Shown here: in pieces, positions 46,895-59,208 of the stretch
Layout of the letters: each line of letters starts with the position of its first letter
Numbering within the stretch: the first letter of the stretch is position 1
Assembly (NCBI GenBank): GCA_947685225.1
Contig: CANTUV010000024.1
Span: 25,562,001-25,626,000 of the forward strand
Length of the DNA stretch: 64,000 bases
Origin: Garcia nutans
Taxonomy: Eukaryota; Streptophyta; Magnoliopsida; Malpighiales; Euphorbiaceae
Direction of reading: 5' to 3'
Notes under the pieces: model-generated
Told to the model about the DNA's origin: nothing
The model's input: the letters and a program-made list of their open reading frames with translations, nothing else
The model's database searches: none
Position numbers and translations under genes: made by a program

Positions 46895-49369
46895 ATGTTG
46901 CTTTTCAATTTTACTTTCTTTAATATTTAATTGGAATAATCTTGTTTTTTAAATTTAAATCTGTTTGAATAAATTACTTTCATCAAAATTTTTGTTGGTC
47001 TTTGTTCATTTTGGTGCTCAACCAATGAGGAATCTAGCTTGATAATTCATGAATTCATATATCTAGGCATCATGACTCGAATGACTTTACTAGGTGAGGG
47101 AATTGCTCTATAGCATTAAGTTGTGTATGCTTACTTAGAGAGGGCTCCTGCATAATTACCTTTGTCTCGGTCCTAGTCAGTCTTAGAATATGCTTTGACA
47201 GACTTTCGAGGTGAAATTGAACTCTGCTTATTTAAGAGAGAAATGATCTAGGCATTATTTGGTTAGCCAACAACTTGTATCCACCCTATTAAATATCAAT
47301 CCCTAGTTGTCCCTTTGAGCCTTCATAAAATTTTAGCTTTCTTTTCATTGGCTTACAAACCCCAATAGCCTATCTTGAGCTGTTGTGATACTTTTGACAA
47401 GTCTTATGATCACTAAGGCGAAGAGGCAAGAAGATCAAAGAAAGGAATGCATAGTCAAGATCATGAGGATAGTTGAAGTTCTCAAGACCATAAGGGTAGT
47501 TGAAGTTTTCTTAATATCTCCAATATATCAAGATAACATCAGAGTAATAAATGATTTATCCTTTTTAAAGAAGATTTATGTCACTCCACTCATCCATTAT
47601 TGGAAGCCCAAGTTAGTACAAACAAGACAACTCTTTTAGAGCTAGAACTAAACAAAAAAAAGAATAAAGAAAAAAAAAGAAAAGAAAAAAGAAAAAAAAG
47701 AAAAAAAAAAGAAGAAAGATAAAACCTAAAAAGGCGGTTTAGAAAGCCAACTGAGTTCTCTTTTACCTAAAGCAGCAACAAGCTTCCATTTGGTTTATAA
47801 GGATAGTTTGGCTTGAATTGGTCTAGCCCATCCAAAGATTCAATCAAAATTGGAGAAGAAGGAGGAAGACCATCCAGTTCTTGAAAGTTCTGTGCTTAAC
47901 AGTCCTACAAGGAAGAAGGACAAAATGACAAAATGCTCAAAGAAAGGAAAGAGTAAGAAAAATAAAAAGAAAGAAAAGGGAGAAGAAGAAAAGAAAAGAA
48001 TTGGGGTACCAAACGTTTTGCAAGGGCAAAGACTGTCCTAATCAAGATCCAAATTAATGCCAAGAAGATATAGAAAGAATTTGGAGTCAAGCAAGATTGC
48101 TCCCAGTTGCCTAAAGTTCAAACAAGAAATTTGTAGTGTGAGGGTTTGCTTATAGTGTCACAATGGCTCTGACTTACAAATGGCCTTCATTTAAACCCGT
48201 GTCCCTGATAGACCCCATTTCAAGCCTATTAAAGACCTATTGATCTCTCTTGGTAGGTAGAGTCTATTAGTGGAGATAGTTTGAATAAGCATGCATATGA
48301 GATAGACAATATTTAAAGTCAATGAGACCTTTGGCCAAGTAATGTGTATGTGCCTATCTGAAGTGCAACAATTCTTGCTTAAATAGAAAAGATTCCCCAG
48401 TTTAGTGTGGTAACTAGGGTTTTCATGTTATAAATATGTTAATTTGAAAAATTAAGTCCTGAGGTACATTGACATTAATTTGGCAAAGGCGACATTTGAT
48501 TTCAAAATCAAAATTCAAAAAAAAATTTAAGACTTCAAGTTAAGGGGAGTATGTTGAACTATTGAACCTCAAAGGACACATTGGGCAAAGAAAATGATTA
48601 TTGGCATGGTCATGAAGAAGCTACCAACTGACATGCTGAATCATAATTTAAATTGGATGTATCTCTACTGTTTGGGGTCTCCATCACTCATGTTTTCAAC
48701 ATCTTGAAGATAAAAGCCATAAATGTGAAGCATCTTGTCATTGCAGTGCAAGACCTGAATGGGCATCTCAAAGGAGTCAATGAGAACACTTTTGCTGATA
48801 ATCTCAGTATGTGAGTCGATGGAACCATTGTAAGTATTATTCATGCATATCATGCATACATGAGCATATGACATTGCACTTTCTTGTCTTGTCTTGTCTA
48901 TTCTTTATTAAAGTGAACAGCAAACACCCTGTGAAGTAAACAATCAAAAGAAGATATCAAATCAAGGGGGCATGGAAAGCCCATTTTTCGAGAAAGTTCC
49001 AGTAATTTTGCAAGGAGAAGAAATGCGTGCTTTTATGAAGAACTAGACGACAAAACATCAATCAGAGCCCATATAGAAAAATCATGGGTTTGAGCCTACA
49101 CAGGGGGCAAAGTTTCTCCTTTTCAAGTTTTGAGTTTATGCATGAACAAAACATTTTGGGACTCACTTCTTATATTTTACCACACGGGGGGGAAAGGAGA
49201 GGATATGAAGGCTAGCTAAAAAGGGCTGAATTTTTTGTAAAAGTGCAAAGGAAGAACAAAAAAAAGGAAAAAAAGGAAAAAAAAAAAGAAAAGAAGAAAA
49301 TTAGAATTCTCAAAAGAATGAAGATGCAAAAGACAAAAGATCAGTCCCGCTAAAAGAACTGAAGCAAGG

Positions 49370-49455
49370 GTAAAGACCCGATTTCCAAGGATGAAAATCC
49401 ATTTTCAAAGGTGAAGACCTGATCTAAAAGGATGAAGATCCATTTTGAGGGTGAA
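49370..49455 (+). repeat. 43-bp repeat remnants in B (2-3 units)
   Basis: GGTAAAGACCCGATTTCC and GGTGAAGACCTGATC units match the ten-copy array of A1. Confidence 0.65.
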
Positions 49456-49504
49456 GAACCACAATGCATAGAACAGCCAGAGCAGTCAGACTTCTCAACC
49501 GATA

Positions 49505-50195
49505 AAAGGTTAGTCAAACTCAGTCTCTGGTCCAAGCACCCAAATTCAAATCAATCTCGGGTCCAAGTACTCAAATCAAATCAATCTCGGGTCCAAGTAC
49601 CCAAATCAAATTAATCGCGGGTCCAAGTACCCAATCCCGGGTCTATGTACCCAAATTCAATCTAGTCTCGGGTCTAAGTACCCAAATCAAATTTTGTCTC
49701 GGGTCTAAGTACCCAATCTCGGGTCCAAGTACCTAAGTCAAATTCAGTCTCGAGTCCAAGTACCCAATCTCGGGTCCAAGTACCCAATATCGGGTTCAAA
49801 TACCTAAATCAAGTTCAATCTCAGGTCCAAGTATCCAAATCAAGTTCAGTCTCGGGTCCAAGTACCCAATCTCGGGTCCAAGTACCCAAATCAAGTTCAA
49901 TCTTGGGTCGAAGTACCCAAATTAAATTCAGTCTTGGGACCAAGTACCCAGTCTCGGGTCCAAGTACCCTAATCAAATCAATCCCGGGTCCAAGTACCCA
50001 AATCAAATTCAATCTCGGGTTCAAGTACCCAAATGAAATTCAATCTTGGGTCCAAGTACCCAAATCAAATTCAATCTCGGGCCTAAGTATCCAATCTCGG
50101 GTCCAAGTACCTAAATTCAATCTAGTCTCAGATCCAAGTACCCAAATCAAGTTCAGCCTCGAGTCCAAGTACCCAAATCAAATTCAAGTAACCAT
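49505..50195 (+). repeat. about 31-bp tandem repeat array in B (about 20 units)
   Basis: Units alternate between a long form (AAGTACCCAAATCAAATT plus CAATCTCGGGTCC) and a short form near 20 bp (AAGTACCCAATCTCGGGTCC). A1 carries roughly ten units. Confidence 0.85.
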
Positions 50196-50254
50196 CTCAT
50201 CAAAATTAAGTCTTATTGTTTTTCACTCTCTTTTGCCATAGTCTCAGATCGTTC

Positions 50255-50269
50255 AAGCAGGGGGCAAAC
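50255..50269 (+). other. polypurine tract of B
   Basis: AAGCAGGGGGCAAAC directly precedes the 3' LTR. Confidence 0.78.
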
Positions 50270-52073
50270 TGTAGACCCTTAATTTTTGACCCATTCAAAT
50301 CCGATAGTCTAAAATAATTTTTTGTGGCATTTTATTTATTTTAATAATATTTTAATTACTAATATTATTTCATAGTTATTTTTAATAAAAATAAAAAAAA
50401 TCGACGACGAAAAAATTCATTGCGGAAAAGTTGGGACGAAATGGCCTTGGGCCATGCAGGAAAGTCCTGCGAGCCAAATGGTCTGCAGGCAATTTTTCCC
50501 CCGCAGCAACTTTTTCGCCAATGAAATTTTTCTGCAGCAGTTTTTTTGCCAGCGAAATTTTTTCTATGCAATTTTTTTTTCGAAACCAAATTCAATTTGG
50601 TTTTGGTTTCCTTTTCATAATTAATATTAGATTCCGTGAGCAACTAAGATTAATCATAAAAATCTTCTATAAATAGGGACTAAAAACAACGCAGAAGGGG
50701 GGAGGAAAATCAAGTGAAGGAAAAACTTAGAAAAGTGATCAGACTTTAAAACTTTTTCCCTAAAATCTCAAAAACCGTAATGTATTCCTTCTATCCGCAA
50801 AAATCCTAAATTGTTTCTTTTGTTTCCAAAAACCTTAAATCATTTTTCTTATTTCCAAAAGCTTTTAAAAATCCTAAACTATTTTCTTCAACTTCAAAAC
50901 CAAAACAGTGAACCTCAAACCAATTTTTCTAAACCCTAATTTTCCTAAAACCTTAATTCCCTCAAAACCAAAAATGTAAACCCTAGTTTTCCTAAACCCT
51001 AATCCTTAAAACCTTAAAACCTTATAAATCTAAATATTGAAATTCAATATAGTAAATCCAAAATAATAGTCCAATAACCGTAAATCATAAACCTATTGTT
51101 TTAATATCCAAACCCTAATTTCATGATTTTTCCCTTCAAACCCTAATTTGATTAATCAAAGAACCTTATCAATCCCTTAAATTATAAAACTTTAATCCAT
51201 TTTACTTCCCTTAAAATTTAATGTAGCTTAAACCAATAAATTCTAAAACCCTAAACATTAAATAAAGAATCTTAAATAAAAATAGTAGCCTTAATTTGTA
51301 TCTTTACTTGCTTTATTTTTTTTTTAGATTTGATTGTGTAGTTCATTATATACTTTGATTTATTTTATATGCTTTGATTTATTTAAGTTCAATGCTTGCT
51401 TTATTTAAATTATCATGGATGAATGTTTATATTTTGATTGATGTTTAATATCTTTGGCGAATGATTTATTTATGATGAATGGTTATTTACTTTTATCGAT
51501 TTATTTAGATTTCCAAATGTTGTAAGAGGTATGTTTCCACTTGGTGGGTACTTCATTAGTTAAATATCATGTAATTTAAATTTCTTTTATATTTTAAATC
51601 AATGTAAAGGACATGTTTCTATCTTTCGATGGGTGTCCTATTTAGGCATGGATTATGTAAGGGCATCTTTCCATCTTCAGATGGGTGTCCATTTATTTTT
51701 GTTGCTTGGACATTGTTTTGATTTTAATGATGCTTTCTTTCAATTGTTTCATGTATTATGGATGATTTTATTATACTTAAGAATTTTATAATATTAAGAC
51801 CTATAAAGGAGGCCGGTTCCAATGAACCGGGCATTTTGGGGGTGCTGGGCCATTTCTCACCTTTCCCATACGTATCCAACTTTCCGAACCCATTAAGTTG
51901 TTGGGAATTCCTTAGGAATCGAGTCATCCACCCCTTTTTTTTCCAGGCCCGTCCGGGTGGAAACTCCATTTTCTCCAGACCTAAGTCTGTGTTCTCTAAG
52001 GCCCCGAGCCTAAACAGTGCTGAAGTCACAAGAACCATTCCACCAGGAGTGGGGGCAAAAATCCCCGCTCACA
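50270..52073 (+). repeat. 3' LTR of B (1804 bp, internally deleted)
   Basis: It begins TGTAGACCC and ends CCGCTCACA before TSD CTATG. Compared with the 5' LTR it lacks about 340 bp corresponding to 43321-43662, joined at CTTTTT/CCCTAAAA near 50757. Elsewhere the copies are very similar. Confidence 0.9.
50668..50675 (+). promoter_or_regulatory. TATA box of B 3' LTR
   Basis: TATAAATA, matching 43234-43241. Confidence 0.55.
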
Positions 52074-52078
52074 CTATG

Positions 52079-52959
52079 TGAAGAGGTGGAGGAATAAGGC
52101 CACATTGCTCAAAAGGAGGCCAGATGAATCAGATTAAATTAGAATGATTGTGAGAGGGGTGCTGCCTAGCCTTCATGAAAGAATGTCTCATATGCTTATC
52201 TAGGATTTCAAGGACCTTTTGCAAGCTGGTTTGCAAATTGAAGAGTGGGAAAGGGAGAAGAACCAATTTTGAGCAAGAAGGAATGAGAAAGGAAACTATC
52301 AGTCTGGTAAGCAAAGCATGCAAAAGGCAATTGATGTTAATGCCACTGGCCAAGGAGGAAGAAGGCAGTTTTTAGAATTGGGAAGGCCGTTGTCTTGGGT
52401 TCTCAATAAGCTACAAAAGAAGGGATTATTGCAGCCCTTGAATCCTCGTCCTTTGCCTAATCCTCTTCCACCTAACTTTGACACTAAGACATTTTCCAAT
52501 TTGATCAAATGCAAGGATATGACAGATAAATGTTTGAGGTTGAGACATGAAATCTAGAATTTAATTGATAATGAAAAATTGCCCGAGCCCAATAAGCCAA
52601 ATACTAAAGATAACCCATTACCAAGATTCAATAGAGTACCTCCGCAGGCAACCTTCATGATTGGAGGAGGTTTGCATGAAAGTTTTATTATGTCTTCTTT
52701 CCAAGATATAGATGGAGAAGCAACCAAAGAAGAAGTGGTGTTTAGCAAAATTGAGCAAGTTATGATTGGTAAAGAAGTAACAATCTGTTTTGTGAATGAA
52801 TTTTGGGACTCAAGTGATAGCGATGATGGTCTTGAACCCAAAAAGGAGGAACGGACTTGGTTCGAACCTGAAGAAGATGGGGTAATGAACACTAGATCTG
52901 GTAAGCCTTATGCAAGGCCACCGCCCAAGGAAGTAGAAGTTAATAAAGGAAAGAAGTAG
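52079..52959 (+). pseudogene. gag pseudogene of A4, 3' part
   Basis: After B the A4 gag resumes with KRWRNKATLLKRRPDESD, then a stop, MIVRGVLPSLHERMSHMLI, a stop, DFKDLLQAGLQIEEWEREKN, RRQFLELGRPLSWVLNKLQ and LLQPLNPRPLPNPLPPNFD. The zinc-knuckle site is degraded (FSNLIKCKDMTDKC). The C-terminal region LPEPNKPNTKDNPLPRF to FMIGGGLHESF and the acidic WDSSDSDDGLEPKKEE follow, stopping at 52957-52959. At least three in-frame stops. The C-terminal extension leads towards protease after C3 is removed. Confidence 0.85.
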
Positions 52960-52985
52960 AAGTTGGGAATAAAGAAGAAGAAGAC

Positions 52986-55964
52986 TGTAACACCCTTATA
53001 CCCTATATACATATAATACATATTTTTAGCATATGTAAAATACGCATATACAGTATAAAAATGTCACAAACCGATTTACTAATTTTTTTTTTACATTTCC
53101 AATTTAAAATTTCAAATTCTAAATATATAAAAATTAAATAGAATATAATTATTATTTACTTATTATAAGAACCCAAAATAAATAATATATATAAAAATCT
53201 CTGGAAAAAATTTGCCAGAGTTTTGTCTGTATTTTGGATATCCCAAAATTTAGCAATTACTCAACCTGCAAAAAGAAAACACTCCCAATAATTTCCAATC
53301 ACCCTCTCAACCATACTTCTCAATTTCACCAATTTTCTCAAATATTTATACATATAGATATATATAATTTAAAACACACTTACTCTCCCATTTCAAATAC
53401 ATTGATCCAAACATTCTTTATAATATACAATACGTAAAATTCAAAACATAATATATTATGCATAAAACTCAAAATATACAATAACATAAAAATATATACA
53501 TGTTGCTGGCAGTGTTTCTGATCTCGATAGCAACTCTACAAGCTCAACTACAAGTCTAGACCGGACCTGGTCTAGAAGAACTCTCTGGCTCAACTGGGTC
53601 TACCCTGTCACCTACGCGATGGAAACAATTGCTCTAAGCCGAAGCCTAGTGGTACAAACTTTGATAATAACAATATAACTCAATGTAATACCAAATGCAC
53701 AATGCATATAGATGTCACATCAATCCACTTTCTTATATTTTTCAAATTATTCATAAGCACAACTCATAACATTATATTACTCAATTGTATCATAATTCAT
53801 AATTCACATAAAACAAAGACAAGCATGGGCCCAAAAAGGATCTAATATGCTATTCAAATTTCAGAGTTACTGCTTTGGTCCATAATGACACCATGTGTCT
53901 AGCCCTGTAGGCAATATATATATATATATCCATGGATAATGTAACAGCCCCAGTCTCTTGGACCTCAACCCGGCTAGACCCTTAGGCCCCAGCATCTTGG
54001 TCCTCAATCTGGCTAGACTGCTACAGTTTTTCACCCCAAAAACATCATATTTATCAGCTGGCCTGGCTTACGACCCAGTCTTTTCACCATTCCAGCGTAT
54101 AGCCCGTAGGCAATCATAGGCATGCCACCAAACCCAGAACTCTGAAAATTGAATAACATACTAGGCACACAATTTATTCATATTTCTCATTATTAATCTC
54201 TTTCTCATTTTTACATATTCAATCTAGGCACATTGCCTTATTTTCACTTTTTTTTCTCACTTTTCTCATTTTTCACATCTTTCTCATTTTTCTCACTTTT
54301 CACATTTTTATCAATATCAATTCATTTCATTATTACACATATCTCATTTTTGCATTCACAACACATTATCCAATTACTTTGGATATTTTCACATAATATG
54401 CATATTTCACATGTTACACAAATTAGCCATTATCAATGGCTTTTCACAATGCATTTAACACATATATGACATTACAAATGTCATAGCATATTATTCATAC
54501 ACAATCAATGAACTAAGTAGCTTAACACATTTTTCAACCAAAATGTGTTAAGTCCAAATGTTATGCAAATATAAACATTATATTCAAAGTTTGTACATAC
54601 CTCCACTAGCAACCCAAAACAAGTTAAAAACAACCTTCAATCTAATCTTTCCAACTTGCCCTTCACCACTTGGATGAAGCAAATCATCCTCCCTCAATGC
54701 CTAAACCAAATGTGATAACAAATAATCATTTAGTATCACATTTAATGGCATTTCCAACATTAAACCATAATTACACATCACTCCTACAAATTTTCAAAAA
54801 TTTAGCCTTTCCTTACTTCAACATTGGAATTCCATTCTACTACAATTAAATTAGTGTTTTAAGTTTATTTATATTATTAAAAACATATTTTAATACATTT
54901 AAATCATTTACATTATAAAAATACACTCTTATATACAAAATCTCAAAAATGGCAGAACCTTTCCCCATTGAAAGTTTTCCATTCCAACACAATCCATTAC
55001 TCATTCCAAGCTTATATTCATCACTTTTAACACTAAACAACATGCTTAAAACAAATAAAATCACACAATTCAACCACTTTGGAAAATCACTTTTCCAAAA
55101 CCCTAAATCTCCACTTCCATTCTCAAACTCCAACCCAACACCACCAAATCCAATATTTGACTTTAAAATACTTATTTATGAATCAAAACAACTCATTTGG
55201 AATCAATTTGCACAATTAAAATTCATGTTTTCAAAACCCCAAAAATCCATAACCCTAAATTCTCTCTTCGCCATTCTTTAACCAAACTCCATCATCTCTT
55301 CAATCTAACCTTAGAATCATTGTTAACTACCCAAAATAACATCATACACACCAATTCCAACAATTATAACATGCTACATAAAAATTCAAATTTTCACATA
55401 ATCTAAATTTTCAAGGAATTCAAAGAAAATAGATGGAAACTTACTAATTTTGGTGGAAATCACCAAAAATCCACTTGAAACTTGTTAATTTCTTCAATTT
55501 ATGGAGTATGGAAGAAGCTAAATCCTTGGTCTTCAAACATCCATGGAAGCCACGTTCTTGAGAAGAAGAAGAAGAAGAAGAAGATTTTTAGTATTCTTTC
55601 CTTTTCATCTTTTTTTTAACATGTATATATATTAAAATAATTTAATATTTAATATTTAATTATTTTTTAATAAATTAAAAGTCCTAATTTCCCTCTTCCA
55701 TTCAAAATTAATTTGTTTTGAATTATTTTATTAATTTTGAATTTATAAGATTTAATTACCAAAATGCCCTTTTCTTCTAAAAAGTGGACTTTTATACATG
55801 TAATGAATATTTTGCATATATATCATATATATATTCCACTTTTTCATTTAAAATCCCTTCATTTTTCATTTAAAACTATTAATTTAATTTATCCTTTTAA
55901 ATTATAATTTATTTTATCAAATTTTTCAAAAATTAGAAATTTTCAAAAAAATTTGGATATTACA
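52986..55964 (-). mobile_element. C3: solo LTR of a diverged C-family element (2979 bp)
   Basis: Plus-strand ends are TGTAACACCC and TTGGATATTACA, flanked by identical AAGAC (52981-52985 and 55965-55969). It shares with C1 and C2 the TCACCTACGCGATG stretch (53607), the GTAACAGCCCCAGTCTC unit (53940) and the GTAGGCAATCATAGGCATGCC region (54107). Orientation is inferred from C1 and C2. Apparent ORFs within are chance. Confidence 0.88.
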
Positions 55965-55969
55965 AAGAC

Positions 55970-56518
55970 GACACTATCCTTAAGCAATTGAAAATGACCC
56001 AAGCAAGTGTTAGTATTTGGGACCTATTGGGAACTTCCAAGAAGCACCATGAAACTATGGCCAAGGCTTTGGCTAGCATGCCAATTTCCACCTCTATAAC
56101 ATCGGAGGAGTTGGTTAACTTTGTGAAAGTTGAAGGAGTGATGAAATGTGAAGATATTCAAAAGAAGAGCAAAATTGATGTGGGAATGGTATCATTCTCG
56201 GATACGGATTTATCGGAAGAGGGGAGAGATCACATCCGTCCTGTCTTTATCAAAGTAGAAGTCAAAGGAAAAAGGACTCCATGTGTGATGATTGATGATG
56301 GGTCTGCCATAAATGTTTGCCCAATTAAATTTTGGCAAAAGCTTGCTATGTCAACAAGAGATCTAAGCCCAACTAAGGTAACTATTAAGGCTTATGACAA
56401 TACCAAGAGGCATGCTGAGGGGACCTTCAAAGCTATTGTGAAGGTTGGTCCAATTGAGTCCATGGTAGAATTTGTGGTTTTAGACATACCTATTACTTTT
56501 GCACTGCTTTTGGGATGA
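55970..56518 (+). pseudogene. A4 protease region
   Basis: The reading is open from about 55970. MTQASVSIWDLLGTSKKHHE is typical of the segment upstream of Tat protease. The catalytic site is CVMIDDGSAINVCP (about 56280-56320), where family members have D-x-G-S/A. The C-terminal ESMVEFVVLDIPITFALLLG ends at a TGA at 56516; the conserved Leu-Gly-Arg-Pro-Trp follow-on is disrupted, and the next frame gives DDPLDGVPSTLHQKIKFLN, so a frameshift or small deletion lies here. It would cleave Gag-Pol. Confidence 0.85.
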
Positions 56519-57402
56519 TCCTCTTGATGGAGTTCCTTCCACCCTTCATCAAAAGATCAAGTTCCTTAACAGAGATGAGACAGTGGTCATCGAGGACGAG
56601 GATAATAAAGTGGTTAATGCTCTAATGATTGAGAGACCTCTCAATGGTTTCTAAGTAGCCACAATTTCTGATGATGGAATAGTGGATTCCAAGGTCCTAA
56701 ACATGATGAAGAATATGAGCTATCTTCCTGGTGCTGGTCTTGGAAAGGGTAAGGCCGGTGTGACAAAGCTTCTAGACTTAAGCTTCTATGAAAGGGTTGG
56801 GGTATGAAGAAGCTAGCAAAGATATTCAGCTAAAGAAGAATGAGAAGATGAGCTTCCCACCACTTGAAGAAATTTTTGTCAAAGCTCCTGATATGGGGCC
56901 ACTCCAAGGAAAGCCCGAGCCAGTCATGTTCATGGGAAAGTTTATCCCAGGTTTTGAGATTTTTGCTGATGTTGCCTAACTGGTGGAACAAGTGAAGAAA
57001 GAGCTCATCCTGCCAACTGACAAGGAGCCCAATCCAGAAGGAAAGAAGGAAGTTATCCTAAAGGCTGAGAAGACTCCGGAGGAGATTGCTGGTCTGGTTG
57101 AAGAAAAGCTCGATGATGTTCTACTTTATGATTTTGATTTTGATTTTAATTTATCTGCTTTGTATGAGGATGATGATGTTTTCTTTTGTAAAATGAATGC
57201 AATAAAGTTTGATTTTTCTTACTTGTGTGATGTTTTTCCTGATGGTTGCATACATTCAAATAGTGGTTATATGAGCATTTTTAATATTAACTCCGTTGAC
57301 ACACAATCATTAAATTTGGGAATAACCGATAATCCTAAAAACATTAGCATAGCATCCGGCCTTACTCCTGATGAGAGAGAGAGATTTGAAAAAAATATTT
57401 AA
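56519..57402 (+). pseudogene. A4 pol linker with G-patch-like motif
   Basis: From 56519 the reading is GVPSTLHQKIKFLNRDETVV, an acidic stretch, then YLPGAGLGKGKAGVTKLLDL (about 56720-56780), which fits the G-patch pattern of spaced Gly with hydrophobic residues. A frameshift near 56795 leads into GLGYEEASKDIQLKKNEKMS, a stop at about 56977, then a lysine/glutamate-rich segment and a long acidic tail (LLYDFDFDFNLSALYEDDDV) ending with SGLTPDERERFEKNI. G-patch motifs next to protease are known in some retroviruses and Tat pol; function in this element is unknown. Confidence 0.65.
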
Positions 57403-58472
57403 AAAATATGAAGAGGATTTTGCTTGGTCTTATGAAGATATGCCTGGAATAGATCGAGACATAGCCAAGCATCTAATTCCTACCTACAATAGCATGAAAC
57501 CTATTAAACAAAAGCTTAGACGGTTAAGACCAAACAAATACAAATAAAGTTCCTTGAAGTGATAGATTGTCCAGATTGGCTAGCCAACATAGTAGAGACT
57601 TGAACAAAGCTTCCCCTAAAGATGATTTTACTTTACTCCATATAGATGACCTTATTGATAGTGCAGCCTTTAGTGTGCTACACTCGTTTATAGATGGATT
57701 TTTTGGATACAACCAAGTGTTAATGGCCCAAGAGGATAAAGCCAAAACTACCTTCATTACTACGTGGGGTATATTCTGTTATAGGGTGATGCCGTTTGGG
57801 CTGAAGAATGCTGGAGCAACCTACCAAAGAATGGCTACCACTTTGTTTCATGATATGATGAACAAAGATGTCGAGGTCTACGTCGATGATATGATGATAA
57901 AGTTGGATACAAGGGAGCCACACTTCCAAAACTTAGAGTTTTTCTTCGAGAGAGCAGTGAAGTATAAGCTAAGATTAAACCCGAAGAAGTGTGTATTTGG
58001 GGTTACTTCAGGCAAGTTGTTGGGACACGTGATTGGTCCAAATGGCATTGAGATTGGCCCTGACAAGCTTAAGGCAATCAGAGATATGCCAACCCCAAAG
58101 ACAGAGAGAGAAGTTTGGCGGTTTATTGGCAGATTAAAGTACATTAGCAGGTTCATAGTAAAGCTCACCATGATCCACGAACCTATCTTCAAATTGCTTA
58201 AAAAGAATCAGCCAGTCGAGTGGAATGAAGAATGTCAAAAGGCCTTTGAATGTATAAAGGAGTATCAACTAAATCCACCTATTTTGAAACCACCTATACC
58301 AGATAAACCTTTATTATTATACTTAGCAGTAGAGGAAGAGTCAATAGGAGTTATGCTAGCCCAAGCAGATGAGGCAGGGATTGAGCACACAGTCTACTAT
58401 TTGAGTAGAAAGCTCATATCTTATGAGATTAAGTATAGTATCATTGAAAAGACTTGTATAGCTGTGGTTTAG
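57403..58472 (+). pseudogene. A4 reverse transcriptase and first RNase H
   Basis: The N-terminal RT is damaged: about 57505-57600 has KQKLRRLRPNKYK then a stop, then CPDWLAN followed directly by RDLNKASPKDDF, missing about 15 residues of the fingers and shifting frame. From 57567 the frame is open: FSVLHSFIDGFFGYNQV, FITTWGIFCYRVMPFGLKN, AGATYQRMATTLFHDMM, catalytic VEVYVDDMMIK (57866-57900), then KCVFGVTSGKLLGHVI. RNase H follows with LLLYLAVEEESIGVMLAQ and YYLSRKLISYEIKYSIIEK; a stop at 58470. These enzymes make the element cDNA. Confidence 0.9.
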
Positions 58473-59208
58473 TCTTCTAAGAAGTTATGGCATTACTTTC
58501 AATCTTATAGTGTGCAAGCAATTTCCAGGTTGGATCCAGTGAAGTACTTAAGGAAGACGCCCTCTTTGATCAGGAAATATGGTCGATGGTTAATAATTTT
58601 GGAAGAATTTGAGATTGAGTATGTAACCAAGAAAACAATCAAAGCTAGAGCAGTGGCAGAAATCCTGGCTCAGCAACCATTGTCGGATAATGAAGAGGTA
58701 GTCTTGGAATTTCCTGATGAACGTTTAGAGGCCATAGAAATACAAGGATGGAAGATGTATTTCGATGGAGCATTAAATAGGAAAGGAGTAGGTTTGGGAG
58801 TCATACTGGAATCACTCGAAGGGGAGCTTATCCCTTTAGCAAAGAAATTAAAATTTAGGGCAACCAATAATATGGTGGAATCCCTAATGATTATGAAGGT
58901 AGATAAAGTGCAAGTCTTTGGTGATTCATTGCTAGTAGTATCCCAAGTGAATGGAGAGTGGGAGTTGAAAGAAGAGAAGCTAAAACCATACCATCTTTAC
59001 ATGACCATGATGAAGAAGAACTTTAAGGAGTACAAGTTTATACACCTACTAAGAGAAGAAAACCAGATGGTTGATGCCCTAGCCATATTGGCTTCGGTAT
59101 GGGAGAATCCTGTAAATTTATTTCTTAAGCCTCTGGTTTTGACTAGTTCATCAACTCCTTGCTATAAATATGAGACAATCATGAAAACTAATATAGACCA
59201 TGACGCGT
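58473..59208 (+). pseudogene. A4 tether and archaeal-type second RNase H
   Basis: The reading continues after the stop (SSKKLWHYFQSYSVQAISRLDPVKYLRK is conserved but contains no break). From about 58740 a second RNase H begins: WKMYFDGALNRKGVGLGVIL (Asp), FRATNNMVESLMIMKVDKVQ (Glu, with about 11 residues apparently deleted after it), VFGDSLLVVSQVNGEW (Asp) and ENQMVDALAILAS (Asp). A duplicated RNase H of archaeal type is a hallmark of the Tat lineage. Ends at a stop near 59207. Confidence 0.88.

Larger units (their letters stand above)
46895..50254 (+). other. B 3' noncoding region
   Basis: It is similar to A1 17219-20515. Purine runs at 47655-47720, 47930-48000 and 49255-49305 create spurious lysine-rich ORFs. 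The last 900 bp are tandem repeats. Confidence 0.78.
42811..52073 (+). mobile_element. B: complete gag-only Tat-like element (TR-GAG type, 9.3 kb)
   Basis: Every structural landmark is present: TSD CTATG (42806-42810 and 52074-52078), 5' LTR (42811-44975), PBS (44977-44994), leader, short gag (46076-46894), a 3.4-kb noncoding 3' region with tandem arrays, PPT (50255-50269) and 3' LTR (50270-52073). No pol fragment lies between the LTRs. Insertion interrupted A4 gag exactly between codons of the DYV KRW stretch. The LTRs look close apart from a deletion in the 3' copy. Mobilisation must have used enzymes from elsewhere; an A4-like element is the obvious candidate. Confidence 0.93.

Noticed and set aside
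49505..50241. Repetitive protein reading (VQVPKSN repeats) on both strands
   Set aside because: It is a frame through the 31-bp tandem array; the unit length is not a multiple of three and the array lies in noncoding sequence.
54949..55281. 110-residue ORF in C3
   Set aside because: It lies inside a solo LTR, matches no recognised domain, and AT-rich LTRs give such ORFs by chance.
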